Shown here: positions 38,175-47,058 of the stretch, piece by piece
Position numbering within the stretch: position 1 is the first letter of the stretch
Layout: every line of letters starts with the position of its first letter
The notes under the pieces: generated by a model
What the model saw: only the letters and a program-made list of their open reading frames with translations
Told to the model about the DNA's origin: nothing
Databases searched by the model: none
Source of the DNA: Pseudomonas veronii
GTDB lineage: Bacteria; Pseudomonadota; Gammaproteobacteria; Pseudomonadales; Pseudomonadaceae
DNA length: 64,000 bases
Direction: 5' to 3'
Assembly (NCBI RefSeq): GCF_001439695.1
Contig: NZ_JYLL01000001.1
Coordinates: 248,001-312,000 of the forward strand
Translations under genes and position numbers: made by a program

Positions 38175-39002
38175 TCACGGCGCAAACGGCATGACCCGCT
38201 TGTGCTCGGTCTTGCGATACGTCTCGCAAATGATCCTGAACGCTTCTTCCCGCACCGGCTCGCCGTGCAGGAACGCATCGATCTCGGCATAGGTCACGCC
38301 ATGTGACGCCTCGTCCGGCTTACCCGGCGAGAGGTCTTCCAGGTCGGCGGTCGGGATTTTCTCCACCAGCGACTCCGGCGCACCGAAGTGCCGCGCAATC
38401 GATCGCACCTGGTTCTTCACCAGCCCGCTCAACGGTGCCAGATCGCAGGCGCCATCACCGAATTTGGTGAAAAAGCCCATCACCGCTTCCGCCGCATGGT
38501 CGGTGCCGATCACCAGGCCGCTGGCCGCGCCGGCGATGGTGTACTGCGCGACCATCCGCATGCGCGCCTTGGTGTTGCCCAGCACGAAATCGCGGGACAC
38601 CGCCGCCTTGCCTTCAAATGCCGCCACTTCATTGGCCAGGGATTTCACCGCTGGGCCGATGTTTACGGTGTGGCGCTCATCCGGCTCGATAAAGTCCACC
38701 GCGGCCTGGGCGTCGATTTCATCGAACTGGGTTTCGTAGGGCAGGCGCACCGCGATAAAACGATAGGCCTCGTCGCCGGTGCTGGAGCGCAGCTCCTGCG
38801 TGGCGCGTTGGGCGAGCAGGCCTGCGGTCAGGGAGTCGACGCCACCGCTGATGCCCAACACCAATGTCTTGAGCCCTGAATTGCGCAGGCAGTCCTGGAT
38901 AAAGGTCACGCGCCGGGCGATTTCGGCCTCAAGGGCGGCCTGGTCTTTGAACGGCGCTTGAACCTTGAGCTGCTGCGCAATCTCACGCTGTACGGCTTGC
39001 AT
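38175..39002 (-). CDS. nadE: NH3-dependent NAD+ synthetase
   Basis: Amidates nicotinic acid adenine dinucleotide to NAD+ with ATP and ammonia. The protein is 275 aa, the short form without a glutaminase domain. The pyrophosphatase-type SGGVDS motif is at residues 52-57, followed by [15 protein letters not shown] and the substrate motif [35 protein letters not shown]. It follows pncB by 3 bp, making a pncB-nadE salvage operon that converts nicotinate to NAD (with NadD encoded elsewhere). Confidence 0.97.
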   Translation of the reverse strand: MQAVQREIAQQLKVQAPFKDQAALEAEIARRVTFIQDCLRNSGLKTLVLGISGGVDSLTAGLLAQRATQELRSSTGDEAYRFIAVRLPYETQFDEIDAQAAVDFIEPDERHTVNIGPAVKSLANEVAAFEGKAAVSRDFVLGNTKARMRMVAQYTIAGAASGLVIGTDHAAEAVMGFFTKFGDGACDLAPLSGLVKNQVRSIARHFGAPESLVEKIPTADLEDLSPGKPDEASHGVTYAEIDAFLHGEPVREEAFRIICETYRKTEHKRVMPFAP

Positions 39003-39005
39003 GAT

Positions 39006-40220
39006 TCACTCCTTGCTGGAAAGGGCAGGTACTTTGAAAACGTGTCGCAAATAGGCGACGAAATTCGGGTCCGTGCAGTGGGTCTTGCCCGCTTCATCGG
39101 AGATCTTCGCGACGGGCTGGCCATTGCAGGCCGTCATTTTAAGCACAATGCTCATCGGTTCCACACCTGGAATATCGCAGGTCAGGTTGGTGCCGATGCC
39201 AAAGCTCACATTGATCCGACCGCGCAGCGCCCGGAATATCTCCAGGGCCTTGGGCAGCGACAGGCTGTCGGAGAACACCAGGGTCTTGCTCATCGGCTCG
39301 ATGCCCAGCTTGTGATAGTGGGCGATGGCTTTTTCCGCCCACAGCACCGGGTCACCGGAATCGTGGCGCAGGCCGTCGAACAGCTTGGCGAAGTACAAGT
39401 CGAAGTCGCTGAGGAAGGCGTCGGTGGTGATGCAATCGGTCAGGGCGATACCCAGCAGGCCGCGGTATTCGCGGACCCAGCAGTCGAGGGCGGCGATCTG
39501 GCTGTCGATCAGGCGCGGGCCGAGTTGCTGGTGGGCCATGATCCATTCATGGGCCATGGTGCCCAGCGGTTTCATATCGAACTCGCGAGCCAGGTGGACG
39601 TTGCTGGTGCCGACAAACCGGCCGGGGAAGTCGTGCTTGAGCACGCTCACCACTTCTTCCTGCACGCGGTAGGAGAAGCGTCGGCGAGTGCCGAAGTCCG
39701 CCACCTGCAGCTCGGCGAGCTCGTCGCTGCTGGCGTTTGCGATCAGCCAGTCGAACTTGCGGTACAACTGCTCGCGGGCCTGTTCGAGGACCACGGTCTG
39801 GTAGCGATAGCGGTTGCGCACTTCGCTGATGATGGCGAGCATCGGCACTTCAAACAGGATCACATGCAGCCACGGCCCGCGCAGGCGGATAAACAGCTCG
39901 CCGTTTTCGATGCCGGTGTGGACATAGCGCAGGTTGAAGCGGAACAAGCCGAGAAAGCGCAAAAAATCCGGCTTCATGAAGCTGATGCGCTCCAGGAAAC
40001 TCAGTTGGTCCGCGCTCAGGCTCAACTCGGCGAGGCGCTCGAACTGGTAACGGATCTCCGCCAGGTACGGGCGCAGGTCTTCACTGTTGCGGCAACGAAA
40101 CTCCCATTCAACTTCCACATTGGGGTAGTTGTGCAGCACCGCCTGCATCATGGTCAGCTTGTAGAAGTCGGTGTCGAGCAGGTTCTGCACGATGCGATCG
40201 GCAAACACACTCTCGCTCAT
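39006..40220 (-). CDS. pncB: Nicotinate phosphoribosyltransferase
   Basis: First step of the Preiss-Handler salvage route: nicotinate plus PRPP plus ATP gives nicotinate mononucleotide. The protein is 404 aa. Seen: [20 protein letters not shown] near the N-terminus, the phosphorylatable histidine region [26 protein letters not shown] and the phosphate-binding FGIGTNL. The ATG at 40220 gives the usual [20 protein letters not shown]; an upstream ATG at 40268 lacks support. It is the upstream gene of the pncB-nadE pair. Confidence 0.97.
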   Translation of the reverse strand: MSESVFADRIVQNLLDTDFYKLTMMQAVLHNYPNVEVEWEFRCRNSEDLRPYLAEIRYQFERLAELSLSADQLSFLERISFMKPDFLRFLGLFRFNLRYVHTGIENGELFIRLRGPWLHVILFEVPMLAIISEVRNRYRYQTVVLEQAREQLYRKFDWLIANASSDELAELQVADFGTRRRFSYRVQEEVVSVLKHDFPGRFVGTSNVHLAREFDMKPLGTMAHEWIMAHQQLGPRLIDSQIAALDCWVREYRGLLGIALTDCITTDAFLSDFDLYFAKLFDGLRHDSGDPVLWAEKAIAHYHKLGIEPMSKTLVFSDSLSLPKALEIFRALRGRINVSFGIGTNLTCDIPGVEPMSIVLKMTACNGQPVAKISDEAGKTHCTDPNFVAYLRHVFKVPALSSKE

Positions 40221-40342
40221 AACGGGAATCTCCAGACAGGACGGCGATGGGCGCCGGCCTTTACGCACAAGAAAGGAAGGGGGCTAGTGGCGCATAGACC
40301 TGTGGGGTTTTGCCAGTGATTTTTTCAGTGAGGCCACTGGCC

Positions 40343-40415
40343 CTATCGGGGGCAAGCCCCCTCCCACACTTGGAATGCGTTTCAAATGTGGGAGGGGGCT
40401 TGCCCCCGATAGCGG
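40343..40415. repeat. REPIN between pncB and the LysR gene
   Basis: CTATCGGGGGCAAGCCCCCTCCCAC and GTGGGAGGGGGCTTGCCCCCGATAG are perfectly complementary arms with a 23-bp centre that itself pairs partly (TTGGAATGCGTTTCAA). It lies upstream of pncB and downstream of lysR (same strand). Confidence 0.92.
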
Positions 40416-40426
40416 TATTCCAGGCA

Positions 40427-41317
40427 CTAAATAACCTGCTCCATCATCCACTTCACAAACTCCCGCACCTTGGGCACCTCCGCCGAATGCTCGGGGTACG
40501 CCAGGTAATACGCATCCTGGCTCGGCATTGCATGCTGCCAAGGGATCACCAGCTTGCCGTCGGCCAGTTCCTCCTCCACCAGGAAGCGCGGTAGCAACGC
40601 CACGCCACAGCCCACCTGCGCCGCCCGAATGCACATATAGAACGTGTCGAAACGCGGCCCGTGATAGCTGTGCTCGGTGTGAAACCCCTGGTCGGCGAAC
40701 CAGTCATGCCAGCCCTGGGGGCGCGAGGCGTTTTGCAGCAGGACCAGGTTGCTCAGTTGCGTGGGGTCGGTGAACGGCTGCGCGGGCAGGCTTTCCGGGG
40801 CGCACACCGGGATCAGTTCTTCACTGAACAGTTTCAGGCTCTCGGTGCCGGGGCGTGAGCCTTGGCCGAAGTAGAACGCCATGTCGGCCTTGCCTTGCAG
40901 CAGCTCGTCCGGTTCCTGTTCGTTGCACAGGTCCAGGTGGATTTGCGGATGACGCAAGCGCCAGCCCTTGAGGCGCGGCACCAGCCAGCGTGCGCCGAAG
41001 GTGTAGGGCGTAGACACGCGTAATACTTCGGTCTCGCCACCGTAGGAGCGCAGGTAATGGGTGGACATCTCCACCTGGGTGAGGATTTTGCGCACTTCCA
41101 CCAAATACAAATCGCCCGCCGGGGTCATCTGCAAGCGTCGGCGTACCCGGCGAAACAGCAGGTGCTGCAGCAGTTCTTCCAGTTGCGCCACCTGTTTGCT
41201 CACCGCGCTTTGCGTGAGGTTCAGCTCCTCGGCGGCGCGGGTGAAGCTCAGGTGGCGGGTGGCGGCTTCGAAACACTGCAGGGCAGTGATCGAGGGCAAA
41301 TGTCTTTTGTTCAGCAC
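40427..41317 (-). CDS. LysR-family transcriptional regulator (probable amaBA regulator)
   Basis: 296 aa. The N-terminal winged helix-turn-helix (LPSITALQCFEAATRHLSFTRAAEELNLTQSAVSKQVAQLEE) is classic LysR, and the rest is the ligand-binding domain. The GTG at 41317 gives MLNKRHLPSI and is preceded by AAAGAGG; the much longer frame reading back to 42700 runs antisense to amaB and is rejected. It is divergent from amaB across a 153-bp gap, the usual arrangement for a LysR regulator and its target. Regulation of pipecolate/lysine catabolism is therefore the likely role. Confidence 0.92.
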   Translation of the reverse strand: MLNKRHLPSITALQCFEAATRHLSFTRAAEELNLTQSAVSKQVAQLEELLQHLLFRRVRRRLQMTPAGDLYLVEVRKILTQVEMSTHYLRSYGGETEVLRVSTPYTFGARWLVPRLKGWRLRHPQIHLDLCNEQEPDELLQGKADMAFYFGQGSRPGTESLKLFSEELIPVCAPESLPAQPFTDPTQLSNLVLLQNASRPQGWHDWFADQGFHTEHSYHGPRFDTFYMCIRAAQVGCGVALLPRFLVEEELADGKLVIPWQHAMPSQDAYYLAYPEHSAEVPKVREFVKWMMEQVI

Positions 41318-41332
41318 GGCATGCCTCTTTTT

Positions 41333-41343
41333 ATGCTTTGCAT
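41333..41343. promoter_or_regulatory. Candidate LysR operator
   Basis: ATGCTTTGCAT is a perfect 4-bp inverted repeat around TTT in the lysR-amaB gap, about 130 bp before the amaB start. It fits the T-N11-A style of LysR sites only loosely. Confidence 0.35.
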
Positions 41344-41470
41344 GAATAAACGGAATGATATCTCGCCTAATCGTCGTTTGTTGGCAAGTCTTGGGCCAGC
41401 TACAAATAAGCCCTGGATCGTCGTGTGGGCCGCGGCGCAATTTTTTCTGTATAGATTGAAGGAGTGACCC

Positions 41471-42961
41471 ATGGTTGCCGCATTGCTTGATCGTCTCGGG
41501 GTAAACCCGGCGCTGTACCAAGCGGGGAAACAACCCGTGCATTCGCCGATCGATGGCAGCCGTATCGGCAGTGTGAACTGGGAAGGCGCCGCCGAGGTGG
41601 AGCAACAGGTCAGTCGCGCCGAGCATGCATTCGAGGCCTGGCGCAAGGTGCCGGCACCGCGTCGCGGCGAGTTGGTGCGCCAGTTCGGCGACGTGTTGCG
41701 CGAATACAAGACAGACCTGGGCGAGTTGGTCTCCTGGGAAGCCGGCAAGATCACTCAGGAAGGCCTGGGTGAAGTGCAGGAAATGATCGACATCTGCGAC
41801 TTCGCCGTCGGCCTGTCGCGCCAGTTGTATGGCTTGACCATCGCCTCCGAGCGCCCGGGCCACCACATGCGTGAAACCTGGCACCCGCTGGGCGTGGTCG
41901 GTGTGATCAGCGCGTTCAACTTCCCGGTGGCCGTGTGGGCGTGGAACACCACCCTGGCCCTGGTGTGCGGCAACGCCGTGATCTGGAAGCCGTCGGAAAA
42001 GACCCCGCTCACCGCCCTGGCCTGCCAGGCGCTGTTCGAGCGCGTGCTGAAAAAATTCAACGATGCGCCGCAATACCTGAGCCAGGTGATCATCGGTGGC
42101 CGCGATGCCGGTGCCGCGTTGGTGGATGACCCGCGGGTCGCACTGATCAGCGCCACCGGCAGTACGCGCATGGGCCGTGAAGTGGCGCCGAAAGTCGCCG
42201 CGCGCTTTGCCCGCAGCATCCTCGAGCTGGGCGGCAACAACGCGATGATCCTCGGCCCAAGCGCCGACCTGGACATGGCGGTGCGCGCCATCCTGTTCAG
42301 CGCCGTCGGCACCGCCGGGCAGCGTTGCACCACGCTGCGCCGGCTGATCGCCCATGAGTCGGTCAAGGAAGAAATCGTCACGCGCCTCAAGGCCGCCTAT
42401 TCCAAGGTACGCATCGGCCACCCGCTGGAAGGCAACCTGATCGGCCCGCTGATCGACAAGCACGGCTTCGACGCGATGCAGGATGCGCTGGAGCAGGCCC
42501 TGAGCGAAGGCGGCAAGGTGTTCGGCGGCAAGCGCCAACTGGAAGACAAATTCCCGAATGCCTATTACGTGTCGCCGGCGATTGTGGAAATGCCGGAGCA
42601 AAGCGACGTGGTCTGCACTGAGACCTTCGCGCCGATCCTGTACGTGGTCGGCTACAGCGACTTCGCCGAAGCCCTGCGCCTGAACAACGCCGTGCCGCAA
42701 GGCCTGTCGTCATGCATCTTCACCACCGATGTGCGCGAGGCCGAGCAGTTCATGTCGGCGGTGGGCAGCGACTGCGGCATTGCCAACGTCAACATCGGCC
42801 CGAGCGGCGCGGAAATCGGCGGCGCGTTTGGCGGTGAGAAAGAGACGGGCGGTGGGCGTGAGTCGGGCTCGGATGCGTGGCGCGGGTACATGCGTCGCCA
42901 GACCAATACCGTGAACTACTCGCTGGAACTGCCGCTGGCCCAGGGCATTACCTTCGACTGA
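41471..42961 (+). CDS. amaB: L-piperidine-6-carboxylate dehydrogenase AmaB
   Basis: NAD(P)+-dependent aldehyde dehydrogenase of the ALDH7 type, 496 aa, that oxidises piperidine-6-carboxylate/alpha-aminoadipate semialdehyde to L-2-aminoadipate in pipecolate and lysine catabolism. Catalytic Cys286 (GTAGQRCTTLRR) and Glu252 (LELGGNN) are present, along with the cofactor-binding VISAFNFPVAVWAWNTTLAL and the C-terminal GGAFGGEKETGGGRESGSDAWRGY. AGGAG precedes the ATG. Pairing with the FAD oxidase gene downstream matches amaB-amaA of P. putida, which supports this substrate over other ALDH options. Confidence 0.9.
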   Translation: MVAALLDRLGVNPALYQAGKQPVHSPIDGSRIGSVNWEGAAEVEQQVSRAEHAFEAWRKVPAPRRGELVRQFGDVLREYKTDLGELVSWEAGKITQEGLGEVQEMIDICDFAVGLSRQLYGLTIASERPGHHMRETWHPLGVVGVISAFNFPVAVWAWNTTLALVCGNAVIWKPSEKTPLTALACQALFERVLKKFNDAPQYLSQVIIGGRDAGAALVDDPRVALISATGSTRMGREVAPKVAARFARSILELGGNNAMILGPSADLDMAVRAILFSAVGTAGQRCTTLRRLIAHESVKEEIVTRLKAAYSKVRIGHPLEGNLIGPLIDKHGFDAMQDALEQALSEGGKVFGGKRQLEDKFPNAYYVSPAIVEMPEQSDVVCTETFAPILYVVGYSDFAEALRLNNAVPQGLSSCIFTTDVREAEQFMSAVGSDCGIANVNIGPSGAEIGGAFGGEKETGGGRESGSDAWRGYMRRQTNTVNYSLELPLAQGITFD

Positions 42962-42988
42962 TTACCTTAAGTCGAAGTGCGGTCAAAA

Positions 42989-43077
42989 TGTGGGAGGGGG
43001 CTTGCCCCCGATGGCGGTGTGTCAGTCAACAGATGTCCAGCTGATCCACTGCCATCGGGAGCAAGCCCCCTCCCACA
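42989..43077. repeat. REPIN between amaB and amaA
   Basis: GTGGGAGGGGGCTTGCCCCCGATGGCGGT paired with CCATCGGGAGCAAGCCCCCTCCCAC. It is an intra-operon REPIN that may set the amaB/amaA transcript ratio. Confidence 0.9.
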
Positions 43078-43133
43078 GTTGAGCTATATGCAGTTCGGAA
43101 TAGATGTTTGTTAGGTCTCATCGGAGTCTGGCA

Positions 43134-44417
43134 ATGGCACTACGCGAAACATGTTTGTGGGAACAACTCACCCCTGGCCGGCCGGATCGCGCTGCGCTCA
43201 AGGGCGAAGTGAAGGTGGATGTGTGCGTGATCGGCGCCGGGATTACCGGTTTGTCGGCGGCCATTCACTTGCTGGAACAAGGCAAGACTGTCGCCGTGCT
43301 GGAAGCCCATCGCACCGGCCATGGCGGCTCGGGGCGCAATGTCGGGCTGGTCAACGCCGGCTTGTGGATTCCGCCGGACGAGATCGAAGCCGGTTTCGGC
43401 GAGGCGGTGGGCAGCCAGCTCAACCGCATGCTGGGCGCGGCGCCGTCGCTGGTGTTCAGCCTGGTCGACAAATACAACATCGATTGCCAATTGCGCCGCG
43501 AGGGCACTTTGCACATGGCGCACAACGCCCGGGGCGAGGCGGATTTGCGCAGTCGTGAAGAACAATGGAAGCGCCGCGGCGCGCCGGTCGAACTGCTCAC
43601 CGGTTCGGCCTGCGAGCAAGCCACCGGCACTCAAAAGATCTCCGCCGCACTGCTGGATAGACGTGCCGGCACCTTGAACCCGATGGCCTACACCAGCGGC
43701 CTGGCCAATGCGGCCGTGGGGTTGGGCGGGCAGCTTTTCGACCATTCCCCGGTTGCGCGCCTGGAACGCCAAGGTGCGGAGTGGTCGGTGCAGACCGCGA
43801 ACGGTGCGGTGCAGGCTGCACAAGTGGTGATCGCCTCGAATGCCTACACCGAAGGCGAATGGACCGAACTGCGGCGCAATTTCTTCCCAGGCTATTACTA
43901 CCAGGTCGCCTCCGCGCCGCTGACCGACGACGCGGCCCGGCAAATCCTTCCCGGTGGCCAGGGTTCGTGGGACACGCGCCAGGTGCTCAGCAGCATCCGC
44001 CGCGACGCCGATGGCCGCCTGTTGCTCGGCAGTCTGGGCAACGGCAACCAGAAACCGACGTGGTTTCTCAAGGCGTGGGCCGATCGGGTGCAGCAGCACT
44101 ACTTCCCGTACCTCAAATCGGTGCAGTGGGAATGCACCTGGACCGGCTGCATCGCGTTCACCCCGGACCACTTGATGCGCTTGTTCGAACCCGCGCCCGG
44201 CCTGGTGGCCGTGACCGGCTACAACGGCCGCGGCGTGACCACCGGCAGCGTGGTCGGCAAGGCCTTTGCCGACTACTTGTGTCACCAGAATCCCCAGGCT
44301 CTGCCGATTCCGTTCGCGCCGATGCAACCGCTGGCCGGGGTGGGCCTGCGCAGTTGCCTGTATGAAGCCGGATTCTCGCTGTATCACGCCGGCCAATGCT
44401 TGCGGATCGTGATCTGA
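43134..44417 (+). CDS. amaA: L-pipecolate oxidase AmaA
   Basis: FAD-dependent amino-acid oxidase (DAO family), 427 aa. The dinucleotide-binding motif VIGAGITGLSAAIHLLEQG is at residues 27-45, followed by EAHRTGHGGSGRNVGLVNAGLW and the C-terminal FAD segment GYNGRGVTTGSVVGKAFADYL. It oxidises L-pipecolate to piperidine-6-carboxylate, the substrate of AmaB, so the two genes form a short pathway. The ATG at 43134 follows CGGAGTC. It is separated from amaB by a REPIN. Confidence 0.88.
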   Translation: MALRETCLWEQLTPGRPDRAALKGEVKVDVCVIGAGITGLSAAIHLLEQGKTVAVLEAHRTGHGGSGRNVGLVNAGLWIPPDEIEAGFGEAVGSQLNRMLGAAPSLVFSLVDKYNIDCQLRREGTLHMAHNARGEADLRSREEQWKRRGAPVELLTGSACEQATGTQKISAALLDRRAGTLNPMAYTSGLANAAVGLGGQLFDHSPVARLERQGAEWSVQTANGAVQAAQVVIASNAYTEGEWTELRRNFFPGYYYQVASAPLTDDAARQILPGGQGSWDTRQVLSSIRRDADGRLLLGSLGNGNQKPTWFLKAWADRVQQHYFPYLKSVQWECTWTGCIAFTPDHLMRLFEPAPGLVAVTGYNGRGVTTGSVVGKAFADYLCHQNPQALPIPFAPMQPLAGVGLRSCLYEAGFSLYHAGQCLRIVI

Positions 44418-44567
44418 TCAGCGAAATAGCCTTCAGAAGCCGGCACGTTCTTCGCCGACGACTAATCTGTATTGGTGCAAGTTGTAGCAATCACGCACTG
44501 TAAATGTGCAGTTCCGTTACGTGCATTGTTACAGCTGTAGGAAGTGTCGTTTGGCGGTCTGGTTGCA

Positions 44568-44637
44568 GGTGCGACCCATGAAGGTTGTACTTTTTTGATC
44601 CATGGGTTGCACCTATTGAAGTTAGAGGGTTGCACGT
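44568..44637 (+). promoter_or_regulatory. Enhancer-like repeated sites upstream of braC
   Basis: GGTGCGACCCATG (44568-44580) and CATGGGTTGCACC (44601-44613) form a 12/13 inverted repeat, and GGGTTGCACG (44628-44637) repeats the core in direct orientation 24 bp further on. A further GGTGCAA is at 44474. They lie 70-140 bp ahead of the -24 element, where bacterial enhancer-binding proteins act. The regulator is unknown; NtrC or a dedicated activator are candidates. The 44418-44803 gap holds no gene. Confidence 0.55.
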
Positions 44638-44706
44638 CCCGACGAACGGAGCCGAAACACCTGCAATAACAATGACACCGTGTCTTTTTGAAGAATAAAA
44701 ACGTAA

Positions 44707-44722
44707 TGGCACGCGGCTTGCT
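44707..44722 (+). promoter_or_regulatory. Sigma-54 promoter of braC
   Basis: TGGCACGCGGCTTGCT is an exact match to TGGCACG-N4-TTGCT, with GG (44708-44709) and GC (44720-44721) 10 bp apart. The predicted start is near 44733, 70 bp before the braC ATG. Confidence 0.88.
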
Positions 44723-44803
44723 CTGGGCTTTCAGTGAAAGTTTTAGTTGAAGGTTTGCAGTGAATACTTAGTGCCAATAAACAAAAACCTCGGAGCACCA
44801 CTC

Positions 44804-45940
44804 ATGTCCCAGACGTTTTACAAGAAAGGTTTTCTGGCCCTCGCCGTTGCAGCGGCGCTGGGTGTTTCTACGTTTGTTCAAGCTGATGTGAAGATTGGCG
44901 TAGCGGGGCCGATGACGGGCGCCAACGCCGCTTTCGGTGAGCAGTACATGAAGGGCGCCCAGGCGGCAGCCGATGTCATCAACAAGGCTGGCGGCATCAA
45001 CGGTGAGCAGATCAAGCTGGTCGCCGGTGACGATGCCTGTGAACCCAAGCAGGCCGTGGCCGTGGCCAACCGCCTGGCCGACCAGGACAAAGTGATCGGC
45101 GTGGTCGGGCACTTCTGCTCGTCCAACACCATCCCGGCGTCCGAGGTCTACGACGAAGCCGGCATCATCGCCATCACCCCGGGCTCGACCAACCCGCAGG
45201 TCACCGAACGCGGCCTGGGCGCCATGTTCCGTATGTGCGGGCGTGACGACCAGCAAGGCATCGTGGCCGGCGACTACATCGTCGACGTGCTCAAGGGCAA
45301 GAAAGTCGCGGTCATCAACGACAAGGACACCTACGGCAAAGGCCTGGCCGACGCCACCGCTGCCCAGTTGACCAAGCGCGGCGTGAAACCGGTGCTGGAA
45401 GAAGGCCTGACCCGGGGCGAGAAAGACTTCAGTGCCCTGGTCACCAAAATCCGCTCCTTGGGCGCCGACGTCGTGTACTTCGGCGGCCTGCACCCGGAAG
45501 CCGGTCCGCTGGTTCGCCAGATTCGTGAAGCAGGCCTCAAGGACGTGAAATTCATGTCCGACGACGGCATCGTGACCGACGAACTGGTGGCGACCGCCGG
45601 TGGCAAGCAATATGTGGATGGCGTGTACATGACCTTCGGCGCCGACCCGCGTCTGCTGCCGGACAGCAAGACGGTGGTTGAAGAGTTCCGTAAAAACGGC
45701 ACCGAGCCAGAAGGCTACACCCTGTATGCCTACGCGTCGGTCCAGGCCCTGGCTGCCGGCTTCAACGGTGCCAAGTCCAACAAGGGTGAAGACGCCGCCA
45801 AGTGGCTCAAGGCTCACCCGGTAAAAACCGTGATGGGTGAAAAAGCCTGGGATGGCAAGGGCGACCTGAAAGTCTCCGACTACGTGGTTTACCAGTGGGA
45901 CAAAGACGGCAAATACCACCAGCTGGAAAAGCAGAAGTAA
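44804..45940 (+). CDS. braC: Branched-chain amino-acid ABC transporter, periplasmic binding protein
   Basis: High-affinity Leu/Ile/Val binding protein (LivK/BraC type), 378 aa. A signal peptide (MSQTFYKKGFLALAVAAALG, cleaved after VQA at residue 27) leads to DVKIGVAGPMTGANAAFGEQ, the first strand of the type 1 periplasmic binding fold, then GHFCSSNTIPASEVY and FRMCGRDDQQG with the usual cysteine pair. The ATG at 44804 has GGAG 11 bases upstream. It is the first gene of braC-braD-braE-braF-braG, separated from braD by a REPIN that likely gives braC more transcript than the membrane genes. Confidence 0.95.
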   Translation: MSQTFYKKGFLALAVAAALGVSTFVQADVKIGVAGPMTGANAAFGEQYMKGAQAAADVINKAGGINGEQIKLVAGDDACEPKQAVAVANRLADQDKVIGVVGHFCSSNTIPASEVYDEAGIIAITPGSTNPQVTERGLGAMFRMCGRDDQQGIVAGDYIVDVLKGKKVAVINDKDTYGKGLADATAAQLTKRGVKPVLEEGLTRGEKDFSALVTKIRSLGADVVYFGGLHPEAGPLVRQIREAGLKDVKFMSDDGIVTDELVATAGGKQYVDGVYMTFGADPRLLPDSKTVVEEFRKNGTEPEGYTLYAYASVQALAAGFNGAKSNKGEDAAKWLKAHPVKTVMGEKAWDGKGDLKVSDYVVYQWDKDGKYHQLEKQK

Positions 45941-45961
45941 GGCTGAGTACCACAGACCTAA

Positions 45962-46050
45962 TGTGGGAGGGGGCTTGCCCCCGATGACGGTGTATCAGCC
46001 ACCCGATGTATAGCTGACCCTCCGCAATCGGGGCCAAGCCCCCTTCCACA
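45962..46050. repeat. REPIN between braC and braD
   Basis: GTGGGAGGGGGCTTGCCCCCGATGACGGTG paired with CCGCAATCGGGGCCAAGCCCCCTTCCAC. The right arm has drifted (two changes). It sits between the binding-protein gene and the permease genes, a place where REP hairpins stabilise upstream mRNA in other transport operons. Confidence 0.88.
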
Positions 46051-46141
46051 GGGGGACTGGGTTGTGATTGAGATCTGTCTTTTCCTCCAGAAGCGCCGCA
46101 CACCTACCGGTGTGCAGGTGCTCACCGCGTGAGATTGCGTT

Positions 46142-47056
46142 ATGGATGGTATTTTCCTGCAGCAACTGGTCAACGGCCTGACCCTCGGGTCGGTCTATGG
46201 CCTGATCGCCATCGGCTACACAATGGTCTATGGCATCATTGGCATGATCAACTTCGCCCATGGCGAGGTTTATATGATTTCCGCTTACCTCGCGGCGATC
46301 AGTCTGGCACTGCTGGCTTATTTCGGCATCGAATCCTTCCCGCTGCTCATTCTTGGCACCCTGATCTTCACCGTGGTCGTCACCGGCGTTTACGGTTGGG
46401 TCATCGAACGGGTCGCCTACAAACCGCTGCGCAACTCCACCCGACTGGCACCGCTGATCAGCGCCATCGGTATCTCCCTGATCCTGCAGAACTACGCACA
46501 GATCGCCCAGGGCGCCAAGCAACAAGGCATTCCGACCCTGCTGGCCGGCGCCTGGCGCGTCGATATCGGCAGCGGTTTCGTCCAGTTGACGTACACCAAG
46601 GTCTTCATCCTGGTCGCTGCCTTCGCCGGCATGGCCTTGCTGACCTACATCATCAAGTACACCAAGCTCGGCCGCATGTGCCGCGCTACCCAGCAAGACC
46701 GCAAGATGGCCTCGATCCTCGGCATCAACACCGACCGCGTGATTTCCTACGTGTTTGTCATCGGTGCCGCCATGGCGGCCCTGGCCGGCGTGTTGATCAC
46801 CCTCAACTACGGCACGTTCGACTTCTACGCCGGCTTCATCATCGGCATCAAGGCCTTCACCGCGGCGGTACTCGGCGGCATCGGTTCCCTGCCTGGGGCG
46901 ATGCTGGGCGGGATCATCCTCGGTATTTCGGAGTCGCTGTTCTCGGGGTTGATCAACTCTGACTACAAAGACGTGTTCAGTTTCTCCCTGTTGGTGGTGA
47001 TTCTGATTTTCCGTCCCCAGGGCCTGCTTGGTCGCCCACTCGTGGCTAAGGTATAA
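46142..47056 (+). CDS. braD: Branched-chain amino-acid ABC transporter permease (LivH type)
   Basis: Inner-membrane permease, 304 aa with about eight hydrophobic helices. The start MDGIFLQQLVNGLTLGSVYGLIAIGYTMVYGIIGMINFAHGEVYM is the LivH/BraD signature, and GGIGSLPGAMLGGIILG near residue 245 is the ATPase-contacting region. It is 3 bp before braE. Together with BraE it forms the translocation pore for amino acids delivered by BraC. Confidence 0.95.
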   Translation: MDGIFLQQLVNGLTLGSVYGLIAIGYTMVYGIIGMINFAHGEVYMISAYLAAISLALLAYFGIESFPLLILGTLIFTVVVTGVYGWVIERVAYKPLRNSTRLAPLISAIGISLILQNYAQIAQGAKQQGIPTLLAGAWRVDIGSGFVQLTYTKVFILVAAFAGMALLTYIIKYTKLGRMCRATQQDRKMASILGINTDRVISYVFVIGAAMAALAGVLITLNYGTFDFYAGFIIGIKAFTAAVLGGIGSLPGAMLGGIILGISESLFSGLINSDYKDVFSFSLLVVILIFRPQGLLGRPLVAKV

Positions 47057-47058
47057 AC

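Noticed and set aside
41318..42700. 460-residue N-terminal extension of the LysR frame
   Set aside because: It runs antisense to amaB. The helix-turn-helix starts right after the GTG at 41317, which has a Shine-Dalgarno.
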